Positions 6,890-14,119 of a stretch of 14,121 nucleotides of DNA are shown here, piece by piece. This DNA comes from Candidatus Sigynarchaeota archaeon (GTDB lineage Archaea; Asgardarchaeota; Lokiarchaeia; Sigynarchaeales; Sigynarchaeaceae): the NCBI GenBank assembly GCA_030587525.1, contig JAUQYW010000147.1, positions 1 through 14,121 of the forward strand. Reading direction: 5' to 3'. The notes under the pieces were generated by a model. That model was not told where the DNA came from. It ran no database searches and was given only the letters and a program-made list of their open reading frames with translations. Position 1 is the stretch's first letter; every line of letters starts with the position of its first letter. A program made the position numbers and the translations under genes.

Positions 6890-9760
6890 TTAGATTTTTG
6901 CCAAGAACGTCTTGATCTCGTGTGGCTTTGCCGCGTAGGATATCCCGGTAATCAAGCCCGACGCGTCCTTTTCGAGCTTCACGTCTTGCTTGCCGAGCGG
7001 TCGTTCGAGAATGTCGGTCTCCACGACGGACTTGAACTTCCATACCTGGTGGAGGTGGATCGAGACCTTTCCACCGAACCCTGAACTCTCAACGACGCGA
7101 AAGATGATTCCGACCTTATCCTCGGCACCCTTGATCGCGCCGATTTCGGCATTCGTGCCATCGGTCCACGCGAGCTTGCTATTGGCAATCTCCAGCTTGA
7201 AGCCTGCGGGAATAGGCATCGATGTGTGTCCATCGTTGAACCAATGCGCGATCGCAGGAATGAACGGGGTGGATTTTTCCCAGGAACCTTCATGCGGTAC
7301 GACGATGTAGCGGATCAGCTGCGGGCCGAGGTCCGAATGTTCGGGCTGGTGATCCTTCGTGGCCTTGAACCGGTCTTGTCGTTCCTTGTTGACCCATGCC
7401 TCGCCCGCGGCGGTCGGGTAGAATGGCCCGCGGATCAAGGTCAAGCCAATCCGGTTGTCTTTCGTGTCGTGGCCGTAGCGGCCGTTATTGATGAAAGCTA
7501 TGCCATACTTCGCGTCCTTGGATGGCACATCGACCCATGTCTGGTTGTAATTTTCCCACCGTGGCACGTCGTGGTTTGCCGTCGGGTTGGCCTTGCGCTT
7601 GATCGTGCCATACGGCACCTCGGAGGTGATTTGATCTCCCATGGAAGCCAACTGAAAATCGAGCTTGGCCGTGCACTCGCACGTGTGCCAATCGATGAGG
7701 AACTCGATGTAAATGCCCGGGGCGTCCTTGATGATCGACACGCGCTGGAGCACCTTCGACTTGCCGTTTTCCTTGGCCTCGCTGCCGTCGTTGAAGATCT
7801 CGCGCTCGATTTCCACGGTCCACCGCACCGGCCCCGATTCCACAATGGAAACCCGTGATGGCGGGGGGAGATCGATTCCCATGGTCCGGTATCCCGGTGA
7901 AATGTTCCATGCTTGTTCCGAGACGTGCCAATCGAAATAGGCATTCAGCTGGATGCCCGGCGTCGCGAGCAATTCTTGCTTGAGCGGCTTGAACAAGATC
8001 GAGGTCACGTTACCCGATGCCTTGCTCATCTTGATGGCATACAATTCGTTCTCCAAGAGCACGTCGTCTTTCGCCGTTTCTGCCTTGGCTATGCCGTCCC
8101 TGCTCAGTTTGGCGTTTCCTGCATACATGATAAGGTTGAACGAGTGCTGCGGGGCGGATAACTTGAGCAGCATGCGACGCGGGCGCGAGACGAACAGCGG
8201 ATCAAGGCCGAAAGAATCGGCTTCGACGAGCTGCACGGGCACGGTTTCACCGTTGACCGTGGCGGTCTTCGGGACGGTCTTTCCAAAAAAACTGATCTCC
8301 GCGAGGACATCCTTGATATCGAAACCCGTACTGTTGAATAAGACCGTGTTCTCGTCCATTGGCAATTCCTTTGACGGTTTTGATGCTGATTTCTTGCCAA
8401 GTAGCGCGTTCCAGGCTTCTATCCTGACGTCTTCCATGTTATTCTTGGCGTATTCCCAAAAATCATAGACATCATCGTATACTTCGGGAATGCTCGAGCC
8501 CGGGAGCACGTCGTGGAACTGGTTGAGCGCTAACAGTTTCCAAGACTCGCGAAGCTTGTCCATCCATGGCGTGCTGTCTATTCCCTTCACTGCAGCAATA
8601 GCGGATACAAGCTTCTCGTACGTGCAGAGCTTCCATTCGAGATAGCGATTCATGCGCTTGACGAGCAAGTGCGTCGTGAGCGTGCCCCTGTGGTACTCGT
8701 AATACAGCTCATCGGTCCACACGGGCAGCCTGCTGCGGTACTTTTCCATGACCTTGGTGAAATAATCGGTCACGTTCATCCATGCCGCCTTGCCTTGCTC
8801 GACGAGGAGTTCCATGATGGCAACTTCTTCGCCCGTCGGGCCATGCCCACCATCGCCTTTTCCAATAGACATGCCGATCTCGGGAATATCGTCGGAATAT
8901 ACATCCATAGCTTCTGGCTTGTCGACGCTGTAATCCGCCCGCAATTTCTTGCCTGGCTTGAGCAAGCGGCGCGTCGGGTCGAACTTCTCGTGGCGCGACA
9001 TGGAGCCATACCCGCCGGGGCTCAAGTATGCGAATACTTGCGAGCCATCGGGGGATTCCCACAAGAAATTCACGAACGGGAACTGGGAATACGAGTTGCC
9101 GCAGAGTTTCGTCGTGTGGAAGTAGTGCGAACCGCTCTTGAGGAGGATCTGGGGGAGCGTGCTGGCGAAGCCGAAGCTGTCGGGCACCCATTCCACGTCC
9201 GACGTCTTGCCAAAATGCTCGAGGTAGAATCGCTGGCCGTAGAGCCGCTGGCGACAGAACGCCTCGCCGCTCGGCAAGTGGCAGTCCGGTTCGACCCACA
9301 TGCCGCCGACCAAGTCGAAGGATCCCGCCTTGACCGCGGCTTTGATGTCCTCGAAGAGCTTCGGGTCCTCGTGGCGTATCCAGTCGAGCAAGACGGGTTG
9401 CGACGCCGCGAAAGCGTAGTTCTTAACGTTTTTAGCATGCCACACGGCTTTTTTATACGTGACAATAGCTTTCCGGAACGTTTGCCAGTAGCGCCACTTC
9501 CATGCCACGTCGATGTGGCTCTGGCCGCAGATGAAATACTTGCGCTTGGAAAAATCGATGCCTTTCCATTGAGGTTCCATCCAGTCCTTGACGTGCTTCT
9601 TGAAATCGTCCTCGAAGCGTTCTTCCTTGAGCCACGCTTCCGGATCGTCTGGGTCTGGTTCCACGTAGTCGTTAAACTCGGCTTTCAAGTTGCGGGGATT
9701 GCCCGAGTATGCTCCCTTCTCGCGATGCAAGGGGAAGAAATCCTTGAGATATTTGACCAT
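6890..9760 (-). CDS. Alpha-mannosidase, glycoside hydrolase family 38
   Basis: Hydrolyses terminal alpha-linked mannose from glycans, a retaining, Zn-dependent reaction in GH38. The 956-residue length is normal for the family and the gene is complete. Zinc-site and catalytic residues are visible: H82 and D84 in SHIDVAW, the nucleophile-position Asp D194 in VEWVPDSFGF, and H416 in NQFHDVLPGSSI. Further family marks are GGMWVEPD (152-159), the loop KGDGGHGPT (301-309), and in the C-terminal beta domain SEVPYGTIKR, YGIAFINNGRYG and VVPHEGSW. There is no signal peptide or membrane helix, so it should act in the cytoplasm. The start is the ATG at 9760. No Shine-Dalgarno is seen, but a TATA-like box lies about 43 bases upstream, so a short leader is likely. 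Neighbours are two sequon-rich surface proteins. Substrate linkage cannot be told from sequence. Confidence 0.96.
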   Translation of the reverse strand: MVKYLKDFFPLHREKGAYSGNPRNLKAEFNDYVEPDPDDPEAWLKEERFEDDFKKHVKDWMEPQWKGIDFSKRKYFICGQSHIDVAWKWRYWQTFRKAIVTYKKAVWHAKNVKNYAFAASQPVLLDWIRHEDPKLFEDIKAAVKAGSFDLVGGMWVEPDCHLPSGEAFCRQRLYGQRFYLEHFGKTSDVEWVPDSFGFASTLPQILLKSGSHYFHTTKLCGNSYSQFPFVNFLWESPDGSQVFAYLSPGGYGSMSRHEKFDPTRRLLKPGKKLRADYSVDKPEAMDVYSDDIPEIGMSIGKGDGGHGPTGEEVAIMELLVEQGKAAWMNVTDYFTKVMEKYRSRLPVWTDELYYEYHRGTLTTHLLVKRMNRYLEWKLCTYEKLVSAIAAVKGIDSTPWMDKLRESWKLLALNQFHDVLPGSSIPEVYDDVYDFWEYAKNNMEDVRIEAWNALLGKKSASKPSKELPMDENTVLFNSTGFDIKDVLAEISFFGKTVPKTATVNGETVPVQLVEADSFGLDPLFVSRPRRMLLKLSAPQHSFNLIMYAGNAKLSRDGIAKAETAKDDVLLENELYAIKMSKASGNVTSILFKPLKQELLATPGIQLNAYFDWHVSEQAWNISPGYRTMGIDLPPPSRVSIVESGPVRWTVEIEREIFNDGSEAKENGKSKVLQRVSIIKDAPGIYIEFLIDWHTCECTAKLDFQLASMGDQITSEVPYGTIKRKANPTANHDVPRWENYNQTWVDVPSKDAKYGIAFINNGRYGHDTKDNRIGLTLIRGPFYPTAAGEAWVNKERQDRFKATKDHQPEHSDLGPQLIRYIVVPHEGSWEKSTPFIPAIAHWFNDGHTSMPIPAGFKLEIANSKLAWTDGTNAEIGAIKGAEDKVGIIFRVVESSGFGGKVSIHLHQVWKFKSVVETDILERPLGKQDVKLEKDASGLITGISYAAKPHEIKTFLAKI

Positions 9761-9766
9761 ATTTTT

Positions 9767-9946
9767 TCACTTGAATATCGGATGATCAAGGATGCTCGGT
9801 AGAATATTTAACCCGATGGTTCGCTGCGTGAATATGATATCGCAAATGACGATCCTCTGCATCGACCTACGGAAAATGTTCTAAGAAAGATCCGGCACAA
9901 TCTTGAAACCTGGATCGTCCAATAAATTGGAGATGCACCCGAAAGT
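9767..9946 (-). pseudogene. Possible decayed small ORF between regulator and mannosidase
   Basis: One minus-strand frame is open for 59 sense codons except for a single TAG at 9881-9883. The upstream part includes LLDDPGFKIVPDLS. After the stop, an ATG at 9862 begins a 31-codon ORF, MQRIVICDI...IGLNILPSILDHPIF, ending in TGA at 9767-9769. The second part loosely resembles the N-terminus of PIN-domain (DUF3368-type) toxins (V-x-D, then I-G-x-L-x-L-L-P), the usual partners of UPF0175 antitoxins, but it is about two residues short and lacks further motifs. A random frame this long with one stop is not unusual, and a promoter-like box lies inside it. Treat as a hint only. The rest of the gap 9761-10029 shows nothing I can name. 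Confidence 0.22.
9803..9811 (-). promoter_or_regulatory. TATA-like box for the mannosidase gene
   Basis: On the minus strand the sequence GGGTTAAATATTCT contains a box-A-like TTAAATATT. Its centre is about 47 bases from the ATG, so with the usual archaeal spacing (about 25 bases) transcription would start near 9781 and give a leader of about 20 nt. This fits the absence of a Shine-Dalgarno. It lies inside the weak relic ORF described at 9767-9946. Assigned by eye. Confidence 0.5.
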
Positions 9947-10029
9947 CTATCAATCTTTGTGTAATTTAGGAAAAACTAAGAACTGGTGGTATGCCAGGTT
10001 GTTATGCACCAAAAAGAGACACATTTTAC

Positions 10030-10368
10030 CTACAACCTCAATATTTTTTCCTTCAGCTTTGAATCGTCCTTGCCGAGCACTCGGGTGAAAAGCTGTTTTT
10101 CTTGCTCGATGTCAAATAGTCTCGTTATCCTTCTAAGGTGCGCCTCTTCGACCAGGTCCCAGATCGATGTGCCGGAAATCTCTGCAGCACGCTCCATCGT
10201 TTCTCCTTTCTGATAAAGCGTGATCCCGATTTCTAGACGAGTCCGAGGCATACCTTCTTCTATGATTTTGCGAACCACGGTCGCCCGATCAACCCCAAGC
10301 AACTTTGCGAGTTGATCCAGTTCTAAAACCACATTTTTGTCCACACGGATGGAAATACTTGAAGACAT
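10030..10368 (-). CDS. RHH-type regulator / UPF0175-like antitoxin
   Basis: A 112-residue protein. Residues 4-39 (ISIRVDKNVV...VVRKIIEEG) have the strand-helix-helix pattern of a ribbon-helix-helix DNA-binding domain, with alternating residues ISIRV forming the DNA-contacting strand. Residues 44-78 (LEIGITLYQKGETMERAAEISG, then SIWDLVEE) look like a UPF0175-type helical unit, common in archaeal antitoxins. Residues 80-112 are charged and helical. Such proteins usually dimerise, bind an inverted repeat at their own promoter and neutralise a neighbouring PIN-type RNase. No intact toxin gene is adjacent on either side: the next genes are a mannosidase and a surface protein. The start is the ATG at 10368. 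An AAGGAG lies 14 bases upstream, unusually far. It could instead be a stand-alone transcription regulator. Confidence 0.82.
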   Translation of the reverse strand: MSSSISIRVDKNVVLELDQLAKLLGVDRATVVRKIIEEGMPRTRLEIGITLYQKGETMERAAEISGTSIWDLVEEAHLRRITRLFDIEQEKQLFTRVLGKDDSKLKEKILRL

Positions 10369-10382
10369 TGTTACATTATCAG

Positions 10383-10388
10383 CTCCTT
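10383..10388 (-). promoter_or_regulatory. AAGGAG ribosome-binding site facing an ATG-TAA start-stop
   Basis: AAGGAG is six bases upstream of an ATG (10376-10374) that is followed directly by TAA (10373-10371); the regulator ATG follows two bases later (10368). The Shine-Dalgarno is thus ideally placed for the start-stop codon pair and 14 bases from the real start. No alternative in-frame start of the regulator lies closer to it. Confidence 0.45.
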
Positions 10389-10409
10389 GACTTTTTTCAC
10401 GAAATCGAT

Positions 10410-10426
10410 ATCCTCGTACGAAGGAT
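10410..10426. promoter_or_regulatory. Inverted repeat near the predicted regulator transcription start
   Basis: ATCCT and AGGAT form five-base arms around a seven-base centre (CGTACGA). The site lies where transcription is expected to begin for the regulator gene and could be a second operator or a small hairpin in the leader. Short enough to be chance. Confidence 0.3.
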
Positions 10427-10430
10427 CAGC

Positions 10431-10447
10431 GTATTTTAATAAAATAC
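10431..10447. promoter_or_regulatory. Palindromic operator overlapping TATA box of the regulator gene
   Basis: GTATTTTA-A-TAAAATAC is a perfect eight-base inverted repeat with one central base. On the minus strand it contains TTTTATTAA, a plausible archaeal TATA box, about 63-79 bases before the regulator ATG. Ribbon-helix-helix antitoxins typically bind such repeats over their own promoter, so this is the best candidate for autoregulation. Binding is inferred. Confidence 0.55.
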
Positions 10448-10486
10448 ACCCCGGGGGGCTGCAATTCACGCGTATTTATTTGAGAC

Positions 10487-13400
10487 TTATGTCTCTTTCC
10501 CGAATGCAATGATTATACGAGTCGAGTCAACATTCGGCGCGATCCGATCCAGCAACCTCAAGATTTCTCGATCTTCCGTTGCCTTCCGAACCGAAACGTC
10601 ACCGATCTGGTGCTTGCACGCGTTCAGACGGCTTTGCGCCACGCGTCGCACCTCGCTCTTTATGATGACATCTTGTTGCTTGAAGTCGCCGGTGTATTTT
10701 CCCTCGATCGCCATCTTGTTCACTCCCGCCGCGAGGGCACGGAGCGTGTTCGTGGCTTTCAACATATCGTCGTTGTCGATCGCGTGTTTCAGGACGTCGA
10801 ACTGCTTCACGATGGATTCGCGTTCGAGCAACGACGACGGGCGACACTTGGCGTACTCATCGACCAGCAACTTCAAGGCGGTGGTCGAACCCAGCGATGC
10901 GTGCATGCGGTGAACGTTGGCGAGCTGGACTTCGATGGCCGCTCGCTGCTGGCGCGACGCTGGCTGATGCGACTGGAGCATCGATGCATTGAGACTGGTG
11001 ATCAAGGTCTGGAGCCGCGTGATGGCCGTCCGATAGCGTTTCCGACCGACTGTGATTCTGCCCGTGATGGCAACTGCCACGATGGCTCCCGCGGCACCGA
11101 GCGCGGCGAGGGTGCTGATTAGCGGGTTGTTCAACGGTGAGAGTGGGTTTATCACTATCACGAACCGTGGCGTCGTACTAGAGTTGAAACGCCCGTCATC
11201 GCACGTGAATTGGTAACTATGATTACCCAAGCCAAGCATCGTCGTGAACGTGAAATCGCAGCCATCCGTGTAATTTACATCACCCGGAAACGTTTTTGCC
11301 AAGGCGTGAACTTTACTATCGATGAGGAGACCGATGTGAGCAGGGGGATTGTTGTCTGCATCTGTGTATCGTATCGAGAAGGTGAAAGATGTCTGGGTGG
11401 TGCCATGCAAAGGTTCCGCAGTAAGCTGCGATAAAACGGGGCAGAAATTGTTCGTCACTAAAATGAAGGTAAACGGAGGCGACCAGTTTCCAGCGTAGAT
11501 CCCGCTTGCGATACCAACACGCCAGTAATACTTATTCGTGGAAAAATTTATTTGAACATTTAAATCGGTCGTTAAACTGGAGCTCAAGATATTCATGACT
11601 TCAAGATTGAGGGTCGAAAAATCTTGAAATGTTGAAATTTGGAGCGTATAATTCACAAACCCATCAATGTCTCCCAAGAAATTCCAGGCGAAAACATTCT
11701 CTCCGGCCAATATACAGGTCGCGTTGACAGGATTTCGCAATTCCAGGAAAAATGTCCTGTTAACCGGGGTGCATTCAAGCCCGTCCCATTTTAACAAGAG
11801 GAGATCTCCAGCCGTATTACCGAAGCTCGATGTGTATCCACAAGTATATATTGCCGAACCGTTACCCCACACGGAAATACTCCTATCCGTGCCAGTTCCA
11901 CCCCAACTGCAATTGTAGACAAAATTTCCCTCGTTATCCCATTTTAAAAGCAAGAGATGATCATGATGATCGCTGTAATTGTAGGCATATCCACTTACAT
12001 AAATAGACATTTCATCGCACCAGAGTGAATTTCCCTTTTCTGAATATAAACTACCCCACGTGCGATTCCAGACAAAGTTTCCTGCAGAATCCCACTTGAT
12101 TAATGCAATTTCACCAGAGAGGTAATCTATAGCTATAGATCCGCACGTGTAGATGTATGTGCCATCACCGAAGACTGAATGACCATACGTAGAACTCGTC
12201 CCCCCCCACGTGCGATTCCATATTTGGCCTCCTACAGCATTCCATTTTATCAACAATAGGTTTTGACCCCCATTTCCAGTATTATGTCCACAAGTATAAA
12301 TGGATGTCTCATCACCCCACATCGCAAGAAAGCTGCAATCGCCGCGAGTGCGGTTCCAGACTTGATTTCCCGTTGGGTCCCATTTGATCAACACGCCATC
12401 ATACCCATCATACATTCCGCTGTAACCACAAGTGTAGATCGCTGTGCTATCGCACCAGACTGATACTCCATGATCGTAATCTGTCCCTCCCCACGTTCGG
12501 TTCCAGACCTGGTTCCCTGCGGTATCCCACTTGACCAGCACTATGTCGACGCCTCCCGCGCCGAAACTATACGTGTATCCGCACGTGTAAATGGAGGTAC
12601 CTTCACCACAAACAGCAACTCCATAATCATCTAACGTCCCTCCCCACGTTCGGTTCCAGACCTGGTTCCCTACCATATCCCATTTAACCAATAATAGGTC
12701 TTCGCATCCATCCCCGAAGCTGGACGTATCACCACACGTATAAACGAATTCTCCATCACTCCAAACCGAGTTACCTTCAGTAGAATGCATTCCACCCCAT
12801 GTTCGATTATCAGAGACCTTGAATTGCGGTATGCACGTAAAATTCAACATTTCAAGGTTAAGCGATGAGTTAAAGACACCATCGATACAGCTAAACTTAT
12901 ACGCGTGAATCCCAAGTGCAAGATATATAGTCCGGCTATACACGCAGCCGTCTATATAATTCAGATCGGTGGCATTTTGCTTGGTCATGGTGTAATTCTC
13001 AGCATCAAGAGTGAGCACAACGTCGCTTGGTTCATTATTATCGTAATCCGAATAAACAACAGAAAAAGAAAGTGATTGCTCTGGATCGAACCCTTTGGCC
13101 AATTCTACCTTTGGGCTAGTCAATATTGGCACGTTCACGTTAGATGCAGAAACCGTGATGTTGCGGGCTGGAGTCCTGGCTAAAAATCGTCGGTCTTCTG
13201 CTTCGATCCACCACGAGTGATTTCCTGGTGGAAGGAATCTAGAATGTCGGTAGATACAGCCATCCACATAATTCTGATCGCTTTGGTTTTGTTTTTCCAT
13301 GAGTAAAGGTACACCATCGAGGAGCAGAGATACGTGAACTGGCGTGTTGTTATCCTGGTCTGCATACTGTACCGAAAAATTGAATAAGGTTTGTTGGGAA

Positions 13401-14119
13401 CCAGTCGATGGGTTGACTCGGTCATAGCTCAAGGCCGGTGCAAAAAATCCTGGATCGTGGAAGTTCATTGGATCGGTGAAATTAACGATTTCATCGCCAT
13501 CGGTGATTCCATCTCCATCAGAATCATTTAGGATTGGATTCGTTCCAAGAGAAATCTCCATGCTGTTAGGAATGCCGTCACGGTCAGAATCAATATATGC
13601 ATTCGTATAAAGGAGAGAACCAGCTATGCAAGGCCATGGAGGAAGGCTTGCCCATGAAGGTCCAGTTAGCTGTATACACTCGATGTCCGAATTAGAGTAT
13701 TTACCATACCAACGGATGACTACCACAATCAATTCAAAGAATCTGTCTGCATTCACATCATCTATTGCAAGACCCACGATTTCTGGTTCATCGTCTTGTG
13801 AAGGGAGATATGTCCAAATAATATTGTTTAACTTTCCATCAATTACTTCGATAAATTCATAGGATGAAATACAAACGTCAAAATTGCAATCGTTGTTTAT
13901 GTCTGCTAATTGAAGCACGACATTATTGTACGTCGATGCAGATTTCCAGATTAACCCACCAGTTCTTGCTGAAAAGCAATAAATGCTTCCACTAGCAGCT
14001 CTCGGAGGCGATACAATCACTTCAAGCTGGCCATCTTGATTAACGTCCCCAATAACGGCATTTTCGATTTGGGTCAATGTTGGCTGCGTTTGCCATCGAA
14101 CGCTTCCATTCGTCCCGTA
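10487..14119 (-). CDS. Large membrane-anchored surface protein: FG-GAP, TSP3-like, Ig-like, 7-blade propeller, 5' partial
   Basis: The frame is open to the right edge: the TTG at 14077 is an internal Leu codon preceded in frame by YGTNGSVRW. With that Leu as residue 1: FG-GAP/VCBS-like Ca-binding loops at 11-22 (DVNQDGQLEV), 59-70 and 107-118; TSP3-like Ca repeats at 163-205 (DSDRDGIPNSMEI, DSDGDGITDGDEI); two Ig-like domains (about 212-415) with the motif Y-x-D-x-DNN-x-P; a seven-bladed propeller (424-768); an Fn3-like domain (775-875, ending YYWRVGIA...WSPPF); a third Ig-like domain (877-975); a membrane helix (985-1006); and a helical cytoplasmic domain (1008-1196), ending GKET. It is probably an extracellular adhesin or receptor stiffened by calcium. 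The cytoplasmic part is GC-richer than the ectodomain. No clear terminator follows the stop; a C/G run plus AT stretch lies 40-70 bases on. Confidence 0.95.
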   Translation of the reverse strand, partial: YGTNGSVRWQTQPTLTQIENAVIGDVNQDGQLEVIVSPPRAASGSIYCFSARTGGLIWKSASTYNNVVLQLADINNDCNFDVCISSYEFIEVIDGKLNNIIWTYLPSQDDEPEIVGLAIDDVNADRFFELIVVVIRWYGKYSNSDIECIQLTGPSWASLPPWPCIAGSLLYTNAYIDSDRDGIPNSMEISLGTNPILNDSDGDGITDGDEIVNFTDPMNFHDPGFFAPALSYDRVNPSTGSQQTLFNFSVQYADQDNNTPVHVSLLLDGVPLLMEKQNQSDQNYVDGCIYRHSRFLPPGNHSWWIEAEDRRFLARTPARNITVSASNVNVPILTSPKVELAKGFDPEQSLSFSVVYSDYDNNEPSDVVLTLDAENYTMTKQNATDLNYIDGCVYSRTIYLALGIHAYKFSCIDGVFNSSLNLEMLNFTCIPQFKVSDNRTWGGMHSTEGNSVWSDGEFVYTCGDTSSFGDGCEDLLLVKWDMVGNQVWNRTWGGTLDDYGVAVCGEGTSIYTCGYTYSFGAGGVDIVLVKWDTAGNQVWNRTWGGTDYDHGVSVWCDSTAIYTCGYSGMYDGYDGVLIKWDPTGNQVWNRTRGDCSFLAMWGDETSIYTCGHNTGNGGQNLLLIKWNAVGGQIWNRTWGGTSSTYGHSVFGDGTYIYTCGSIAIDYLSGEIALIKWDSAGNFVWNRTWGSLYSEKGNSLWCDEMSIYVSGYAYNYSDHHDHLLLLKWDNEGNFVYNCSWGGTGTDRSISVWGNGSAIYTCGYTSSFGNTAGDLLLLKWDGLECTPVNRTFFLELRNPVNATCILAGENVFAWNFLGDIDGFVNYTLQISTFQDFSTLNLEVMNILSSSLTTDLNVQINFSTNKYYWRVGIASGIYAGNWSPPFTFILVTNNFCPVLSQLTAEPLHGTTQTSFTFSIRYTDADNNPPAHIGLLIDSKVHALAKTFPGDVNYTDGCDFTFTTMLGLGNHSYQFTCDDGRFNSSTTPRFVIVINPLSPLNNPLISTLAALGAAGAIVAVAITGRITVGRKRYRTAITRLQTLITSLNASMLQSHQPASRQQRAAIEVQLANVHRMHASLGSTTALKLLVDEYAKCRPSSLLERESIVKQFDVLKHAIDNDDMLKATNTLRALAAGVNKMAIEGKYTGDFKQQDVIIKSEVRRVAQSRLNACKHQIGDVSVRKATEDREILRLLDRIAPNVDSTRIIIAFGKET
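11060..11125 (-). other. Membrane anchor of the second surface protein
   Basis: About 22 small and hydrophobic residues (LISTLAALGAAGAIVAVAIT) are followed by a basic stop-transfer stretch (GRKRYR). This orients the propeller and Ig-like domains outside and the last ~190 residues inside, the same topology as the giant protein at the other end of the window. Confidence 0.88.
11774..12808 (-). repeat. Seven SBBP-like beta-propeller blades
   Basis: Seven units of 46-51 residues start at Asn 424, 475, 526, 575, 621, 671 and 722 (internal Leu as residue 1). The consensus is NRTWGG, a gap, G-x-S/A-V-x, then IYTCGY, then D/L-LL-x-KWD, then GNQVW. Seven units of about 50 residues match a complete seven-bladed propeller. 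Blade 4 is shortened and reads NRTRGD; blade 6 has IYVSGY instead of IYTCGY; blade 7 has NCS instead of NRT. At DNA level this gives an imperfect period of about 150 bases. Confidence 0.9.
13463..13591 (-). other. TSP3-like calcium-binding repeats
   Basis: Two Asp-rich loops, DSDRDGIPNSMEI and DSDGDGITDGDEI, joined by LGTNPILN, have the D-x-D-x-DG pattern of bacterial/archaeal thrombospondin type 3-like repeats. These bind calcium and act as rigid spacers in extracellular proteins. Confidence 0.85.

Larger units (their letters stand above)
10371..10469 (-). other. Short ORF immediately upstream of the regulator
   Basis: A 32-codon frame from GTG (10469) to TAA (10371-10373) ends two bases before the regulator ATG. 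Its second half (KYADPSYEDIDFVKKVKELI) has a protein-like composition, while the first half (NCSPPG) runs through a C/G run and the TATA-like box. It could be the tail of a lost gene that once preceded the regulator, a leader peptide, or chance. The predicted transcription start (near 10413) falls within it, which argues against translation of the whole ORF. Confidence 0.2.

Noticed and set aside
8669..9802. 377-codon plus-strand open frame
   Set aside because: Lies opposite the mannosidase, whose catalytic motifs are intact; the antisense product has no recognisable domain and a composition typical of shadow frames.
10011..10015. T5 run on the minus strand after the regulator as a terminator
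   Set aside because: Only five T with no supporting structure; possible but too weak to list as a feature.
9903..10088. 61-codon plus-strand frame (MKPGSSNKLEMHP...)
   Set aside because: Overlaps the end of the regulator gene on the other strand, has no promoter or ribosome-binding site, and its product has no recognisable features.
10449..10458. CCCC/GGGGGG run as a hairpin terminator for the second surface gene
   Set aside because: The complementary arms are directly adjacent with no loop, so a usable hairpin is unlikely; the following AT stretch is better explained as promoter/operator.
11774..12808. Regular ~150-base periodicity resembling a repeat array such as CRISPR
   Set aside because: Repeats are imperfect, fully coding and correspond to propeller blades; no short identical repeats with unique spacers.
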